Assembly: GCF_964036635.1 (NCBI RefSeq) | Contig: NZ_OZ038524.1 | Span: forward strand, 1,796,001-1,860,000 | DNA from: Tenacibaculum dicentrarchi | GTDB lineage: Bacteria; Bacteroidota; Bacteroidia; Flavobacteriales; Flavobacteriaceae | Length of the DNA: 64,000 bases | Direction: 5' to 3' | Shown: positions 54,152 to 63,936 of the stretch, piece after piece | Numbering within the stretch: the first letter of the stretch is position 1 | Layout: each line of letters starts with the position of its first letter | The notes under the pieces: generated by a model | Database searches by the model: none | What the model was told of the DNA's origin: nothing | Seen by the model: the letters and a program-made list of their open reading frames with translations, nothing else | Made by a program: the position numbers and the translations under genes

Positions 54152-55927
54152 ATGAGCATACAAACCTTAATTGAAGCAAAAGTAAAAGAAGGATTTTCAA
54201 CCTTGTATAATGTAGAAATTCCAAGTGTCGAATTTCAAGCAACCCGTAAAGATTTTGAAGGAGATATCACTGTGGTGGTTTTTCCTCTTTTAAGATACAA
54301 AAAAGGAAATCCTGTTCAAATTGGCGAGGATTTAGGGAAATACCTTGTTGATAATATTAATGAAATTACAAACTATAACGTAGTTAAAGGCTTTTTAAAT
54401 TTAGTTGTAGATAACAGTTTTTACACTAATTTTTTTAATCAGATAGCCACAAATACTTCTTACGGATTTATTTATCCTTCAGCGGATGATTCTTCTCGTA
54501 TGGTTGAATATTCATCGCCAAACACAAATAAACCTTTACACTTAGGACACGTTCGTAATGTTTTATTAGGATATTCAGTTGCTGAAATTTTAAAAGCATC
54601 TGGTAAAAAAGTATATAAAACTCAAATTATTAACGATAGAGGAATACATATTTGTAAATCGATGTTAGCTTGGGAAAAATTCGGAAACGGAGAAACTCCT
54701 GAAAACACAGGTTTAAAAGGTGATAAATTAGTAGGAAACTACTACGTAAAATTCGACCAAGAATACAAAAAAGAAATAGCAACTTTAATTGCTACAGGTA
54801 TTTCTGAAGATGATGCTAAAAAACAAGCACCTTTATTTATTGAAGCTCAAGAAATGCTTCGTAAATGGGAAGCTGGAGATGAAAAAGTTGTAGCACTTTG
54901 GAAAGAAATGAATAGCTGGGTTTACAAAGGGTTTGATGTTACTTATAAAAATATAGGTGTCGATTTTGATACATTATATTACGAAAGTAATACGTATTTA
55001 TTAGGAAAAGATGTTGTTGAACAAGGTTTAGAAAGTGGTGTTTTCTTTAAAAAAGAAGACGGTTCTGTTTGGTGTGATTTATCTGAAGATGGTTTAGATG
55101 AAAAACTGGTTTTACGTTCTGATGGAACTTCCGTTTATATGACGCAAGATATTGGAACAGCTATTCAACGTGCTAAAGATATGCCCGATGTTGGCGGAAT
55201 GGTTTACACCGTTGGTAACGAACAAGATTATCACTTTAAAGTTTTATTCTTAATTTTAAAGAAATTAGGATATTCTTGGGCTGAACAATTACATCATTTA
55301 AGTTACGGAATGGTAGATTTACCTTCTGGAAAAATGAAATCTCGTGAAGGAACTGTTGTTGATGCCGATGATTTAATGGACGAAATGACCGATACTGCTC
55401 GTACTATTTCTCAAGAACTAGGAAAATTAGAAGGGTATTCTGACCAAGAAAAAGAAGAATTATATAAAGTTATCGGTTTAGGAGCTTTAAAATATTTCAT
55501 CTTAAAAGTTGACCCGAAAAAACGTATTTTATTCGACCCGAAAGCCTCTGTAGATTTTCAAGGAAATACAGGACCTTTTATTCAATATACGTATGCTAGA
55601 ATTCAATCTATTTTAAGAAAAGCTGATTTTGATTATTCAAACGCTGTTTCAATTGAATTACACGCAAAAGAAAAAGAATTAATTAAACAATTAGAATTAT
55701 ATCCTGAAGTAATTCAGCAAGCTGCTAATAATTATTCGCCTGCCGTAATTGCTAACTATACGTACGAATTGGTAAAAGAATTCAATTCTTTTTATCAGAA
55801 TGTACATATTTTAGGAGAAGAAAACGAAGACAAGAAAGTATTCAGAGTTCAGTTATCTAAAAAAGTTGCTGATACTATTAAATCGGCATTTGCTTTATTA
55901 GGAATTGAAGTTCCTGAAAGAATGTAA
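54152..55927 (+). CDS. argS: Arginyl-tRNA synthetase
   Basis: Charges tRNA-Arg. 591 residues: N-terminal Arg-tRNA-synt_N domain (1-90), catalytic core with SSPNTNKPLHLGHVRN (HIGH-type motif HLGH at 130-133), the KMSKS equivalent GKMKSREG (K394), and the all-helical DALR anticodon-binding domain ending FALLGIEVPERM. Complete and of normal length. A structured RNA element follows the gene. Confidence 0.97.
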   Translation: MSIQTLIEAKVKEGFSTLYNVEIPSVEFQATRKDFEGDITVVVFPLLRYKKGNPVQIGEDLGKYLVDNINEITNYNVVKGFLNLVVDNSFYTNFFNQIATNTSYGFIYPSADDSSRMVEYSSPNTNKPLHLGHVRNVLLGYSVAEILKASGKKVYKTQIINDRGIHICKSMLAWEKFGNGETPENTGLKGDKLVGNYYVKFDQEYKKEIATLIATGISEDDAKKQAPLFIEAQEMLRKWEAGDEKVVALWKEMNSWVYKGFDVTYKNIGVDFDTLYYESNTYLLGKDVVEQGLESGVFFKKEDGSVWCDLSEDGLDEKLVLRSDGTSVYMTQDIGTAIQRAKDMPDVGGMVYTVGNEQDYHFKVLFLILKKLGYSWAEQLHHLSYGMVDLPSGKMKSREGTVVDADDLMDEMTDTARTISQELGKLEGYSDQEKEELYKVIGLGALKYFILKVDPKKRILFDPKASVDFQGNTGPFIQYTYARIQSILRKADFDYSNAVSIELHAKEKELIKQLELYPEVIQQAANNYSPAVIANYTYELVKEFNSFYQNVHILGEENEDKKVFRVQLSKKVADTIKSAFALLGIEVPERM

Positions 55928-56006
55928 AAAAATGTTGCTTCTGCCCTATTTTTTTTGATAAAAGAACTAAAATTCAAAAAATAAATAGGGTTGAAAAAAC
56001 GAAAAT

Positions 56007-56100
56007 TCGCGTTAGGGATTGAACGGCGTGTTTGAGCTCTTTTTTAAATATTTTTCATATTTAAAAAAAGCGAGTAGTGAAAGCCCGCCCGAACGCCCAA
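56007..56100 (+). ncRNA. Structured intergenic RNA, copy B (possibly Flavo-1-like)
   Basis: Shares with copy A the motifs GATTGAA, GTTTGAGCTCT, GCGAGT and GAAAGC in the same order. The closing helix is GCGTT (56009-56013) with AACGC (56092-56096), then GGG (56015-56017) with CCC (56084-56086), where copy A has CCC with GGG. The internal hairpin is TTTTTTAAATA with TATTTAAAAAA, different in sequence from copy A but paired in the same place. It lies between argS and lpd. Confidence 0.6.
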
Positions 56101-56185
56101 CTTCTCGATACGATTTTGAAAATAAAATCACTCGAAGTGACAAAAACATATAATATAAAGAAACAATAAGTAAAAAATTAACAAC

Positions 56186-57574
56186 ATGAAATACGACGTA
56201 TTAATAATCGGAAGTGGTCCTGGAGGTTATGTAACTGCTATTAGAGCATCGCAATTAGGATTTAAAACGGCAGTAATTGAAAAGGAAAATTTAGGTGGAA
56301 TTTGCTTAAACTGGGGATGTATTCCTACAAAAGCATTGTTAAAATCTGCTCAGGTTTATGATTATTTAAAACATGTTGACCAATATGGTTTAAAAGCTGA
56401 AGCCATTGACAAAGACTTTGATGCTGTTATTAAACGTAGTCGTGGTGTTGCTGAAGGAATGAGCAAAGGTGTTCAGTTTTTAATGAAAAAGAATAAAATT
56501 GACATTATTGACGGTTTTGGTAAAATTAAAACGGGTAAAAAAGTTGATGTTACAGATAAAGATGGTTCTGTAACTGAATATTCTGCTGATAATATTATTA
56601 TCGCAACTGGAGCACGTTCTAGAGTTTTACCAAATTTACCGCAAGATGGTAAAAAAGTAATTGGTTATCGTCAGGCGATGAGCTTACCTAGTCAGCCAAA
56701 ATCTATGATTGTTGTAGGTTCGGGTGCTATTGGTGTTGAATTTGCGCACTTTTACAATTCAATGGGAACAGATGTTACTGTTGTTGAATTTATGCCAAAT
56801 ATTGTACCTGTTGAAGATATTGATGTTTCAAAACAAATGGAGCGTTCTTTCAAAAAATCGGGTATTAAAGTGATGACAAGTTCATCTGTTGAAACTGTTG
56901 ATACTTCTGGCGATGGCGTAAAAGCGACCGTTAAAACGAAAAAAGGTGAAGTTGTTTTAGAAGCAGATATTTTATTATCGGCTGTTGGAATTAAAACAAA
57001 TATCGAAAACATCGGTTTAGAAGATGTTGGAATTATTACCGATAGAGATAAAATTTTAGTAAATGATTTTTATCAAACAAATATCCCTGGTTATTTTGCT
57101 ATTGGTGATGTAACTCCTGGACCAGCTTTAGCACACGTTGCTTCTGCTGAAGGAATTACTTTAGTTGAAAAATTAGCAGGTTTACATACCGAAGCTATCG
57201 ACTATGGAAATATTCCTGGTTGTACGTATGCTACTCCTGAAATTGCTTCTGTTGGAATGACAGAAAAACAAGCAAAAGAAGCTGGTTACGATTTAAAAGT
57301 TGGTAAATTTCCATTCTCTGCCTCTGGAAAAGCTACGGCTGCCGGAACTACAGATGGTTTTGTAAAAGTAATTTTTGATGCAAAATACGGTGAATGGTTA
57401 GGATGTCATATGATTGGTGCAGGTGTTACCGATATGATTGCCGAAGCAGTTTTAGGTAGAAAACTAGAAACTACTGGTCATGAAGTTTTAAAAACAATTC
57501 ACCCTCACCCAACAATGAGTGAAGCGGTTATGGAAGCTGTTGCTGATGCTTATGATGAAGTAATTCATTTATAG
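56186..57574 (+). CDS. lpdA: Dihydrolipoyl dehydrogenase (E3)
   Basis: Reoxidises lipoyl groups of 2-oxoacid dehydrogenase and glycine-cleavage complexes with NAD+. 462 residues. FAD-binding GSGPGGYVTAIRASQLG, redox disulfide C40-C45 in GGICLNWGCIPTK, NAD-binding VVGSGAIGVEFAHFY, and the C-terminal catalytic HPHPTMSEAVMEA. Complete and of standard length. It stands alone, with a terminator downstream. Confidence 0.96.
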   Translation: MKYDVLIIGSGPGGYVTAIRASQLGFKTAVIEKENLGGICLNWGCIPTKALLKSAQVYDYLKHVDQYGLKAEAIDKDFDAVIKRSRGVAEGMSKGVQFLMKKNKIDIIDGFGKIKTGKKVDVTDKDGSVTEYSADNIIIATGARSRVLPNLPQDGKKVIGYRQAMSLPSQPKSMIVVGSGAIGVEFAHFYNSMGTDVTVVEFMPNIVPVEDIDVSKQMERSFKKSGIKVMTSSSVETVDTSGDGVKATVKTKKGEVVLEADILLSAVGIKTNIENIGLEDVGIITDRDKILVNDFYQTNIPGYFAIGDVTPGPALAHVASAEGITLVEKLAGLHTEAIDYGNIPGCTYATPEIASVGMTEKQAKEAGYDLKVGKFPFSASGKATAAGTTDGFVKVIFDAKYGEWLGCHMIGAGVTDMIAEAVLGRKLETTGHEVLKTIHPHPTMSEAVMEAVADAYDEVIHL

Positions 57575-57983
57575 AAAAACCAAGTCTTAATAATATTAAT
57601 TAAATTATCTTGATATTTTATAAAACCTCGTCAAATTTGGCGAGGTTTTTTTTTATGTATTATATAACATATATACCTATTTAGTAAATATTTAAAATTA
57701 AAATAGTCTAAAAAAAATCATATCAAACAATAAATGCATGTTATTATCATAATCCACTAAAATAAAAAAATAAATCTGTTTAAAATTTTTAATTATAGAT
57801 TCTATATTCAAAAGCAAAACACACCTAAATATTCTCAATAAAAGGTGTAAATACTCATAAACATATACAATATTATCAATAATAAAGCTAAAACAGTACT
57901 AATCAAACAATAAACACTATATTACCCGCAAATTAACATTTAATTAACTTTAAACTACCTCAAAGTAGTTCTAAAACATCAAA
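57575..57983. other. 409-nt gap before the M43 protease
   Basis: It holds the lpdA terminator (57622-57654) and then very A/T-rich DNA with no ORF. A small inverted repeat AACTAC/GTAGTT (57953-57958, 57965-57970) lies just before the protease start. I see no good TAnnTTTG element. Confidence 0.5.
57622..57654 (+). terminator. Rho-independent terminator after lpdA
   Basis: AAACCTCG and CGAGGTTT enclose TCAAATTTGG, which extends the stem apart from one T/G mismatch; nine T's follow. Confidence 0.87.
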
Positions 57984-60900
57984 ATGAGAAATAAAATTAC
58001 ACTGTTGTTGCTAATTTTGGTTACTTCTTTACAGTCCAAAATTTTTGCACAAAAATCGGAACACAATAAACATGCTTGTAAAGCAAGTAGTCAAAATGAA
58101 TTAATATTCAAAAAGCATCCTAAAGCAAGAAAGGAATACCTTGAATTTAACAAAACCACCAAACAATTAGCGAGAAATAAAAAATCTCAACGTGCTAGAA
58201 CCTACACTATTCCTGTAGTTTTTCATGTGTATGGAGAAAATCAAAATGGAAAAACCATTACTGTTGATAAAATTCAAACAGCTTTAGAAAAACTTAATCT
58301 TGATTTCCAAGGTTTAAATGATGATTTTGCAGGTGTTGACCCGTTATTTGACCCTATAAAAAGTAGCTTAGATATCGAATTCAAATTAGCAAAATTAGAC
58401 CCAAACGGAAACTGTACTAGTGGTGTTGTTTTTTACGATGAAAAAAATGGTTACGGTAATGGTGGTGGATATGATAATCAAATTGCTGCCGATGCTTGGG
58501 ATAATTATAAATATATGAATGTGTATATTCAGGCAGAATTATATGCTGATGGTGATAGTGGTCAATCTGGTGTTGCTTGGTATCCTAACAGCTCAATGTC
58601 GGATGCAAATACTGCAAGAGTTGTATATAATGGTGCTTATTTACACGGAAATACAGGAAAAGAATTTGCTTCTGTATTTACTCATGAATTTGGTCACTTC
58701 TTTAACCTTATACATACATTTCAAGGAGGTTGTACTGCTACTAATGATGAAGTAGATGACACCCCTGCCGAAGATAAAGATGTTGTTGGTGCTAATTGTT
58801 CTCCTACTAAAAACTGTAATGGAGAATTTATCAATTATGAAAACTACATGGGATATAATGGTGCTGCTGATGGTTGTTACAGAATGTTTACCAAAGGACA
58901 AACAGACCGTATGTTAGCTGCTTTACAACATCCTGCTCGTAAAACATTATGGCAAGATCAAAACTTAATTGATACTGGTGTCAATAATACTGGTGGTACT
59001 ATTGCTTTAAACAATAATACAGTTAAAGAGTTAGTTACAAACGATGGTAGCTTCAACCAAGAAATAACTGTAACTCTTGACAACACCACCTTTAATACTT
59101 CAAGTGGTAACTTAACTCAAGGTAATCAATATAGTATTGCTTTACCTCAAGGGTTATCTTCTACAGTAGCAATTACCTCTACAACAACAGCGACTCTAAC
59201 AATATCAGGTATTGCAACAAACCACCTAGAAACCAATAATGAAACAGTAAACTTATCTTTTGACACTAGTGCGTTTAGCCCAGGGCAAACCTTAAGTTGT
59301 ACTTCTATCGGTTTAGACTTTAAATTTTATAGTCCTTATGAAATTATTTATCATGATATTACAGATATTTCTGCAACTACAGGTGCTATTTGGGATAATT
59401 TAAATTTAACCAAAATAAATGGTTCTAATGCCTATGGTACTTGGGCATATAAAACAGGACAGTTAAAATTAGAAACTTACGGAAAAAGGTTAGTTACCAA
59501 TACAGGAACAAGAGATATTACACTTTTAACCAAAAATACATTAATTTCTACAGTAAGTAATTTTACCGCTCCTGAAGCTTATCCTGGTCAATTAGATATG
59601 AGTTATGATACTTATACTGATTGGGATGGAAAAACTGGATATATCGGATTTGAAGCAGATCATAATGGTGAAACTATCCACGGATGGATGAAAGCTAGTG
59701 TTTCTGCTGATGGTGAAACCTTAACCGTTTACGAATACGCTTTTTCTACCCAGCCTAGTGGTGATATTTTAGCAGGACAAACTTTATTTGACACCTCGGC
59801 ATCTGAATTACTTTTTGTATCTAAAGAAATTAAAGAAGCAACGGATAATACAGGAGCATTTAATTATTCAACTAAAATTACACTTTCTGGAACTGCAGAA
59901 TTTTCGAATAAAACATTTGTAAAAGGAACTGATTTTACAACTAATTTTCCAAGTGATTTTACAGTTGCCTTCAATTACATCAGTAAAGATGAACTTGAAG
60001 TAACCGTTACAGGAACAACTACAAACCATGCTATAGCTGATAATTCTAATTACAATATTAGTTTAAATAGTAGTGCATTTACAAATGGATTTAACAGCAT
60101 TGTAAATAAAACAAATATTTTTAATGTTGTATTTAGAGATCCTTATGAAATTATTTATGATGACATTGCTGATATTACAGCTACCACAGGAAGTGGTTGG
60201 GATAACTTAAATTTAACCAAAATAAATGGTAATCATGAGTATGGTACTTGGCTTTTTGAAGCAGGTAAATTAAAATTAGAAACCTACGGAAAAAGATTAG
60301 TTACCAATACAGGAACAAGAGATATTTCATTTTTACCTAAAAATACAGTAATTTCTAAAACAGATAACTTTACTGCTCCTGCCGCATATCCTGGTCAATT
60401 AGATATGAGTTATGATACTTATACCGATTGGGATGGTAAAACTGGATATCTTGGATTTGAAGCTGAACATAACGGTGAAATTATTCACGGATGGATGAAA
60501 GCTAGTGTTTCTACCGATGGGGAAACTTTAACTGTTTATGAATATGCTTTTTCTACTGAACCTAAAGGAGATATTAAAGCTGGACAAAAATTATTTGATT
60601 TAGATGCTTCTGAATTAATTCTTACTTCTAATGAAGCTAGAGAAACAACCGATAATGAAGGTTCTTTTAATTTTTCAACTACTATTACTATTGATGGAGT
60701 TGCTAATTTAACCAATAAAACGTTTGTAAAAGGAACTGACTTTACGACTAATTTCCCAAGTGAATTTAATGTAGAAATCAATTATATAAGTGCAAAAGAA
60801 GCTCAAGTAACAATTATAGGAACTACTATTAGTCACGCTAAAAGTGATAGTAATAACTATAATATTGCTTTTAACAGTAGTGCTTTTACTTCTGGGTTTG

Positions 60901-63674
60901 ACAAAGTTCAAAACAAAGAAAACAACATTACTCTTAAATACAGAGATCCTTACGAAATTATTTTTGTAGATAATGCTGATTTATCAGCAAACAAAGCGAA
61001 TAATTGGTTTAACTTTAATTTAACAAAAATAGATGGTCCTCATTTTTATGGTATTTGGGCACATACTGATAAAGATACTCAAAAAGAATATTTAAAATTT
61101 GAAACCTACGGAAAGAGATTAGTTACCAATAATGGAACAAGAAATATTACATTTTTACCACAAAATACATTAATTTCTACTGCAAGTAATTTTACAGCTC
61201 CTGAGGCATATCCTGGTCAATTAGATATGAGACATGAAACTTATACTGATTGGGATGGTAAAACTGGTTATATTGGTTTTGAAGCAGTTCATAATGGCGA
61301 AACCGTTCACGGATGGATAAAAGCTAATATTTCTGCCGATGGAAAAACATTTACCGTGTATGAATACGCTTTTTCTACACAACCAAACGGAGATATTGAA
61401 GCAGGACAATTAGTATTTAGAGGAAACAATTCTGATTTAGAATTTAGTTCTAAAACTGTTGCTGAAAATGAAGAAAACACAGGAATTATTAATTTCACTT
61501 CAACAATTCGTATTGGAGGTGTGGCTAAATTTACAGATAAAACATTTGTAAATGGAGCAGACTATACATCTACAATTCCTAATGATTACAATGTTGAAAT
61601 TATCTATTTAAATGAAAAAGAAGTACGTTTAACAATTACAGGAACTTTAAGTAATCATGGAAACGACGCTACTGCCAATTATGATATTACTTTCAATAGT
61701 ACTGCTTTTAGTAATGGTTATACTGAAATCAATAATAAAGTAAATACTCTTAAATTTAAATTTTCTGATCCTTATCAAATTATTACAGGAACTTTAAATG
61801 CTAGTACTCCTTGGGGGCCTTTTAATCTTTATGATTTAGATGCTGATAATAGTAATCAATCATTTGGTGCTTGGAAATCTGGAGATGATTTAAAAATTGA
61901 AAATAACGGTAAAAAAATAATCCTAAATGGTAGTACTGATAATATTACACTTATCAATGAAAATCAATTAATTTCAGAAAATGATAATTTTAGTCTTGGA
62001 ATATCTAAACCTAATATATATACCCCTTCTTATACTGAATGGGCAGGAAAAACAGGATATGTTGGTTTTGAATCATTATACCAAGGCGCTACCGTATATG
62101 GTTGGTTTAAAGTTACTGTTCTAGCAGATGGTAGTCAATATTCTATTACAGAGTATGCTTTTTATACCAAACCAAAAGGAGCAATTTTAGCAGGTGCAAC
62201 TACCTTACCTACAAAAATTACATGGTCAGGAACAACAAGTACTGATTGGAGCAACACAAATAACTGGGTAGGAAATATCATTCCTACAAGTGTTGATGAT
62301 GTTATTATCCCTCCAAATGCAAGTAATTTCCCTACATTAACACAAGAAGTTACTGTAAATAAAATTACAATTGAATCTGGTGCTACATTAATAACCAATA
62401 GTAAATTAAATGCAAACGTTACTTATAATAGAAACTTAGAAACTGATAACTGGTATTTAGTAAGTTCACCTTTAAGTAATGAAACTTTAGCAAACATTAT
62501 TTTGAATAATAATTTTGCTTCAGGAACATCTAAAAATATTGGTTTGGCTCCTTATAAAAATGATGGAACAGCTTGGGATTATCAAACAACAGCTGCTACA
62601 GGGAATATTGTTTCAGGAAAAGGATATTCCGTTAAATTAAAGGCTTCAGCCAATTTTAAATTTACAGGTGATGTTAATTACCAAACTGTAAAAAGCCCTG
62701 TAACAACAGGAACTAACAATTATAATTTAGTTGGAAATCCTTATACTTCTTATATTAATTTAGAAGAATTTTTCAATGCAAATCCTTTAAATACTGTTGT
62801 AAAAGAAGCTACAGTTTGGTTATGGAATCAGGCAACAAATAGTTATGATTTAAAATTAGCAGGTATTGATAATAACTTTCAAATTGCACCAGCACAAGGT
62901 TTTTTTGTAAGTGCCAATGCAAATACTAATGTAACTTTTGATAAAAATAATCAATCACATACTGCCGGAACATTCCAAAGACAAGCAAATACAAAAACAC
63001 AAATAAACATTACAGCAACTTCAAGTAAAGGAACTGCTAAAACAGCAAAAATCTATTATTTAAATGGTGCAACCACTGGTTTTGATAATGGTTTTGATGG
63101 AAGTGTCTTTAAAGGATCAAAAAGTAATTTTAGTGTGTTTACAAAATTAGTAAACAAACAAAATACCACTGATTACGCTGTTCAATCGTTACCAATTGCT
63201 GATTTAGCTACAACAATTGTTCCTGTTGGAATTAAAGCTAATACAAACCAAACCATTATTTTTTCTGCCGAATCTTTTAATTTACCAGCAAATACTAGTG
63301 TATTTTTAGAAGATAAAGAAAATAATAAATTCATTAACTTATCAAAAGAAGATTATAGTGTAACATTAAAGAAAACGACTAATTCAGGGCAGTTCTTTAT
63401 ACATACAACTTCAAAAAAAGTAAGTAATGAAGCGCAAATATTAAGCGATATTTCAATTTCTCAATCAGCTACAAACCAGTTAACTATTAAAGGATTACAA
63501 TCAGAAAAAAATACGATTGTTATATATTCAGCAATAGGAAAACAACTTTTAAGCAAAACCTTTAAATCAAATGGAACAACTATAATAAACTTACCTAAAG
63601 TATCTGCGGGCGTTTATATTGTTAATCTAACAAGTGATTTAAAGAAAGTAAACAAAAAAATTATTTTAAACTAA
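57984..63674 (+). CDS. Secreted M43-family metalloprotease with tandem repeats and T9SS sorting domain
   Basis: 1896 residues. Signal peptide about 1-23 (ending KIFAQ). Pappalysin-like M43 catalytic domain at about 70-330 with the extended zinc motif HEFGHFFNLIH (H234, E235, H238, H244) and Met-turn M289 in NYMGY. A beta domain follows (about 340-449), then three tandem units of 269, 269 and 274 residues starting at about 450, each opening with PYEII and containing AYPGQLDM, TDWDGKTGY and HGWMKAS-type blocks, and a shorter, more divergent fourth. Residues about 1411-1896 match the C-terminal module of the M9 protease and end in a T9SS sorting domain (GVYIVNLTS). Substrate unknown; the repeats may bind polysaccharide or matrix. 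Confidence 0.9.
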   Translation: MRNKITLLLLILVTSLQSKIFAQKSEHNKHACKASSQNELIFKKHPKARKEYLEFNKTTKQLARNKKSQRARTYTIPVVFHVYGENQNGKTITVDKIQTALEKLNLDFQGLNDDFAGVDPLFDPIKSSLDIEFKLAKLDPNGNCTSGVVFYDEKNGYGNGGGYDNQIAADAWDNYKYMNVYIQAELYADGDSGQSGVAWYPNSSMSDANTARVVYNGAYLHGNTGKEFASVFTHEFGHFFNLIHTFQGGCTATNDEVDDTPAEDKDVVGANCSPTKNCNGEFINYENYMGYNGAADGCYRMFTKGQTDRMLAALQHPARKTLWQDQNLIDTGVNNTGGTIALNNNTVKELVTNDGSFNQEITVTLDNTTFNTSSGNLTQGNQYSIALPQGLSSTVAITSTTTATLTISGIATNHLETNNETVNLSFDTSAFSPGQTLSCTSIGLDFKFYSPYEIIYHDITDISATTGAIWDNLNLTKINGSNAYGTWAYKTGQLKLETYGKRLVTNTGTRDITLLTKNTLISTVSNFTAPEAYPGQLDMSYDTYTDWDGKTGYIGFEADHNGETIHGWMKASVSADGETLTVYEYAFSTQPSGDILAGQTLFDTSASELLFVSKEIKEATDNTGAFNYSTKITLSGTAEFSNKTFVKGTDFTTNFPSDFTVAFNYISKDELEVTVTGTTTNHAIADNSNYNISLNSSAFTNGFNSIVNKTNIFNVVFRDPYEIIYDDIADITATTGSGWDNLNLTKINGNHEYGTWLFEAGKLKLETYGKRLVTNTGTRDISFLPKNTVISKTDNFTAPAAYPGQLDMSYDTYTDWDGKTGYLGFEAEHNGEIIHGWMKASVSTDGETLTVYEYAFSTEPKGDIKAGQKLFDLDASELILTSNEARETTDNEGSFNFSTTITIDGVANLTNKTFVKGTDFTTNFPSEFNVEINYISAKEAQVTIIGTTISHAKSDSNNYNIAFNSSAFTSGFDKVQNKENNITLKYRDPYEIIFVDNADLSANKANNWFNFNLTKIDGPHFYGIWAHTDKDTQKEYLKFETYGKRLVTNNGTRNITFLPQNTLISTASNFTAPEAYPGQLDMRHETYTDWDGKTGYIGFEAVHNGETVHGWIKANISADGKTFTVYEYAFSTQPNGDIEAGQLVFRGNNSDLEFSSKTVAENEENTGIINFTSTIRIGGVAKFTDKTFVNGADYTSTIPNDYNVEIIYLNEKEVRLTITGTLSNHGNDATANYDITFNSTAFSNGYTEINNKVNTLKFKFSDPYQIITGTLNASTPWGPFNLYDLDADNSNQSFGAWKSGDDLKIENNGKKIILNGSTDNITLINENQLISENDNFSLGISKPNIYTPSYTEWAGKTGYVGFESLYQGATVYGWFKVTVLADGSQYSITEYAFYTKPKGAILAGATTLPTKITWSGTTSTDWSNTNNWVGNIIPTSVDDVIIPPNASNFPTLTQEVTVNKITIESGATLITNSKLNANVTYNRNLETDNWYLVSSPLSNETLANIILNNNFASGTSKNIGLAPYKNDGTAWDYQTTAATGNIVSGKGYSVKLKASANFKFTGDVNYQTVKSPVTTGTNNYNLVGNPYTSYINLEEFFNANPLNTVVKEATVWLWNQATNSYDLKLAGIDNNFQIAPAQGFFVSANANTNVTFDKNNQSHTAGTFQRQANTKTQINITATSSKGTAKTAKIYYLNGATTGFDNGFDGSVFKGSKSNFSVFTKLVNKQNTTDYAVQSLPIADLATTIVPVGIKANTNQTIIFSAESFNLPANTSVFLEDKENNKFINLSKEDYSVTLKKTTNSGQFFIHTTSKKVSNEAQILSDISISQSATNQLTIKGLQSEKNTIVIYSAIGKQLLSKTFKSNGTTIINLPKVSAGVYIVNLTSDLKKVNKKIILN
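59331..60137 (+). repeat. M43 protease internal repeat unit 1 (807 nt)
   Basis: Starts at the codon before PYEII and runs to the next copy. Unit 2 follows at exactly 807 nt, with long stretches of high similarity at both DNA and protein level. Confidence 0.85.
60138..60944 (+). repeat. M43 protease internal repeat unit 2 (807 nt)
   Basis: Same period and block order as unit 1: DPYEII, GKRLVTNTGTRDI, AYPGQLDMSYDTYTDWDGK, HGWMKASVS, then the beta-sandwich half with FVKGTDFTTNFPS. Confidence 0.85.
60945..61766 (+). repeat. M43 protease internal repeat unit 3 (822 nt)
   Basis: Carries the same blocks with more substitutions (GKRLVTNNGTRNI, MRHETYTDWDGK, HGWIKANIS) and five extra residues. Confidence 0.85.
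61767..62213 (+). repeat. M43 protease internal repeat unit 4, partial and diverged
   Basis: Opens with DPYQII and keeps GKTGYVGFESLYQG, YGWFKVTV and YAFYTKPKGAILAG, but lacks the second (beta-sandwich) half of the unit and leads into the shared C-terminal module. Confidence 0.75.
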
Positions 63675-63695
63675 AAATTTAAAAAACAAAACACC

Positions 63696-63878
63696 ATGAA
63701 AAAACAAGATATATCAAAAAATACGAATATTACCCGTAAAGAGGCTTTACAAAAAATTGGAAAACATGGAAAATACGCTGCTTTAACAGCGCTTGGAACT
63801 TATATGATTTTAAGCCCTCAAAAAGCTCAAGCACAAAGCCCTATAACTCCTGAATCTCCAGGTAGTGGTGGATTTTAA
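63696..63878 (+). CDS. Small exported peptide of unknown function
   Basis: 60 residues. N-terminal KNTNITRKEALQKIGKHGKYAALTALGTYMIL combines basic residues, KEALQKIG and a hydrophobic helix (about 27-40), then PQKAQAQ as a likely signal-peptidase site and a short Pro/Gly/Ser tail (PITPESPGSGGF). It resembles small conserved flavobacterial peptides from memory, but no function is known. It lies 21 nt after the M43 protease gene and before a terminator, so it is probably cotranscribed with the protease. Confidence 0.7.
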   Translation: MKKQDISKNTNITRKEALQKIGKHGKYAALTALGTYMILSPQKAQAQSPITPESPGSGGF

Positions 63879-63900
63879 TTAATTAAAACACTTTAAATTA

Positions 63901-63936
63901 AAAATCTCTAAGAAATATTCTTAGAGATTTTTTTAT
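63901..63936 (+). terminator. Rho-independent terminator after the small exported peptide
   Basis: AAATCTCTAAGAA and TTCTTAGAGATTT are exact inverted copies with a 3-nt loop, followed by seven T's. Confidence 0.88.
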
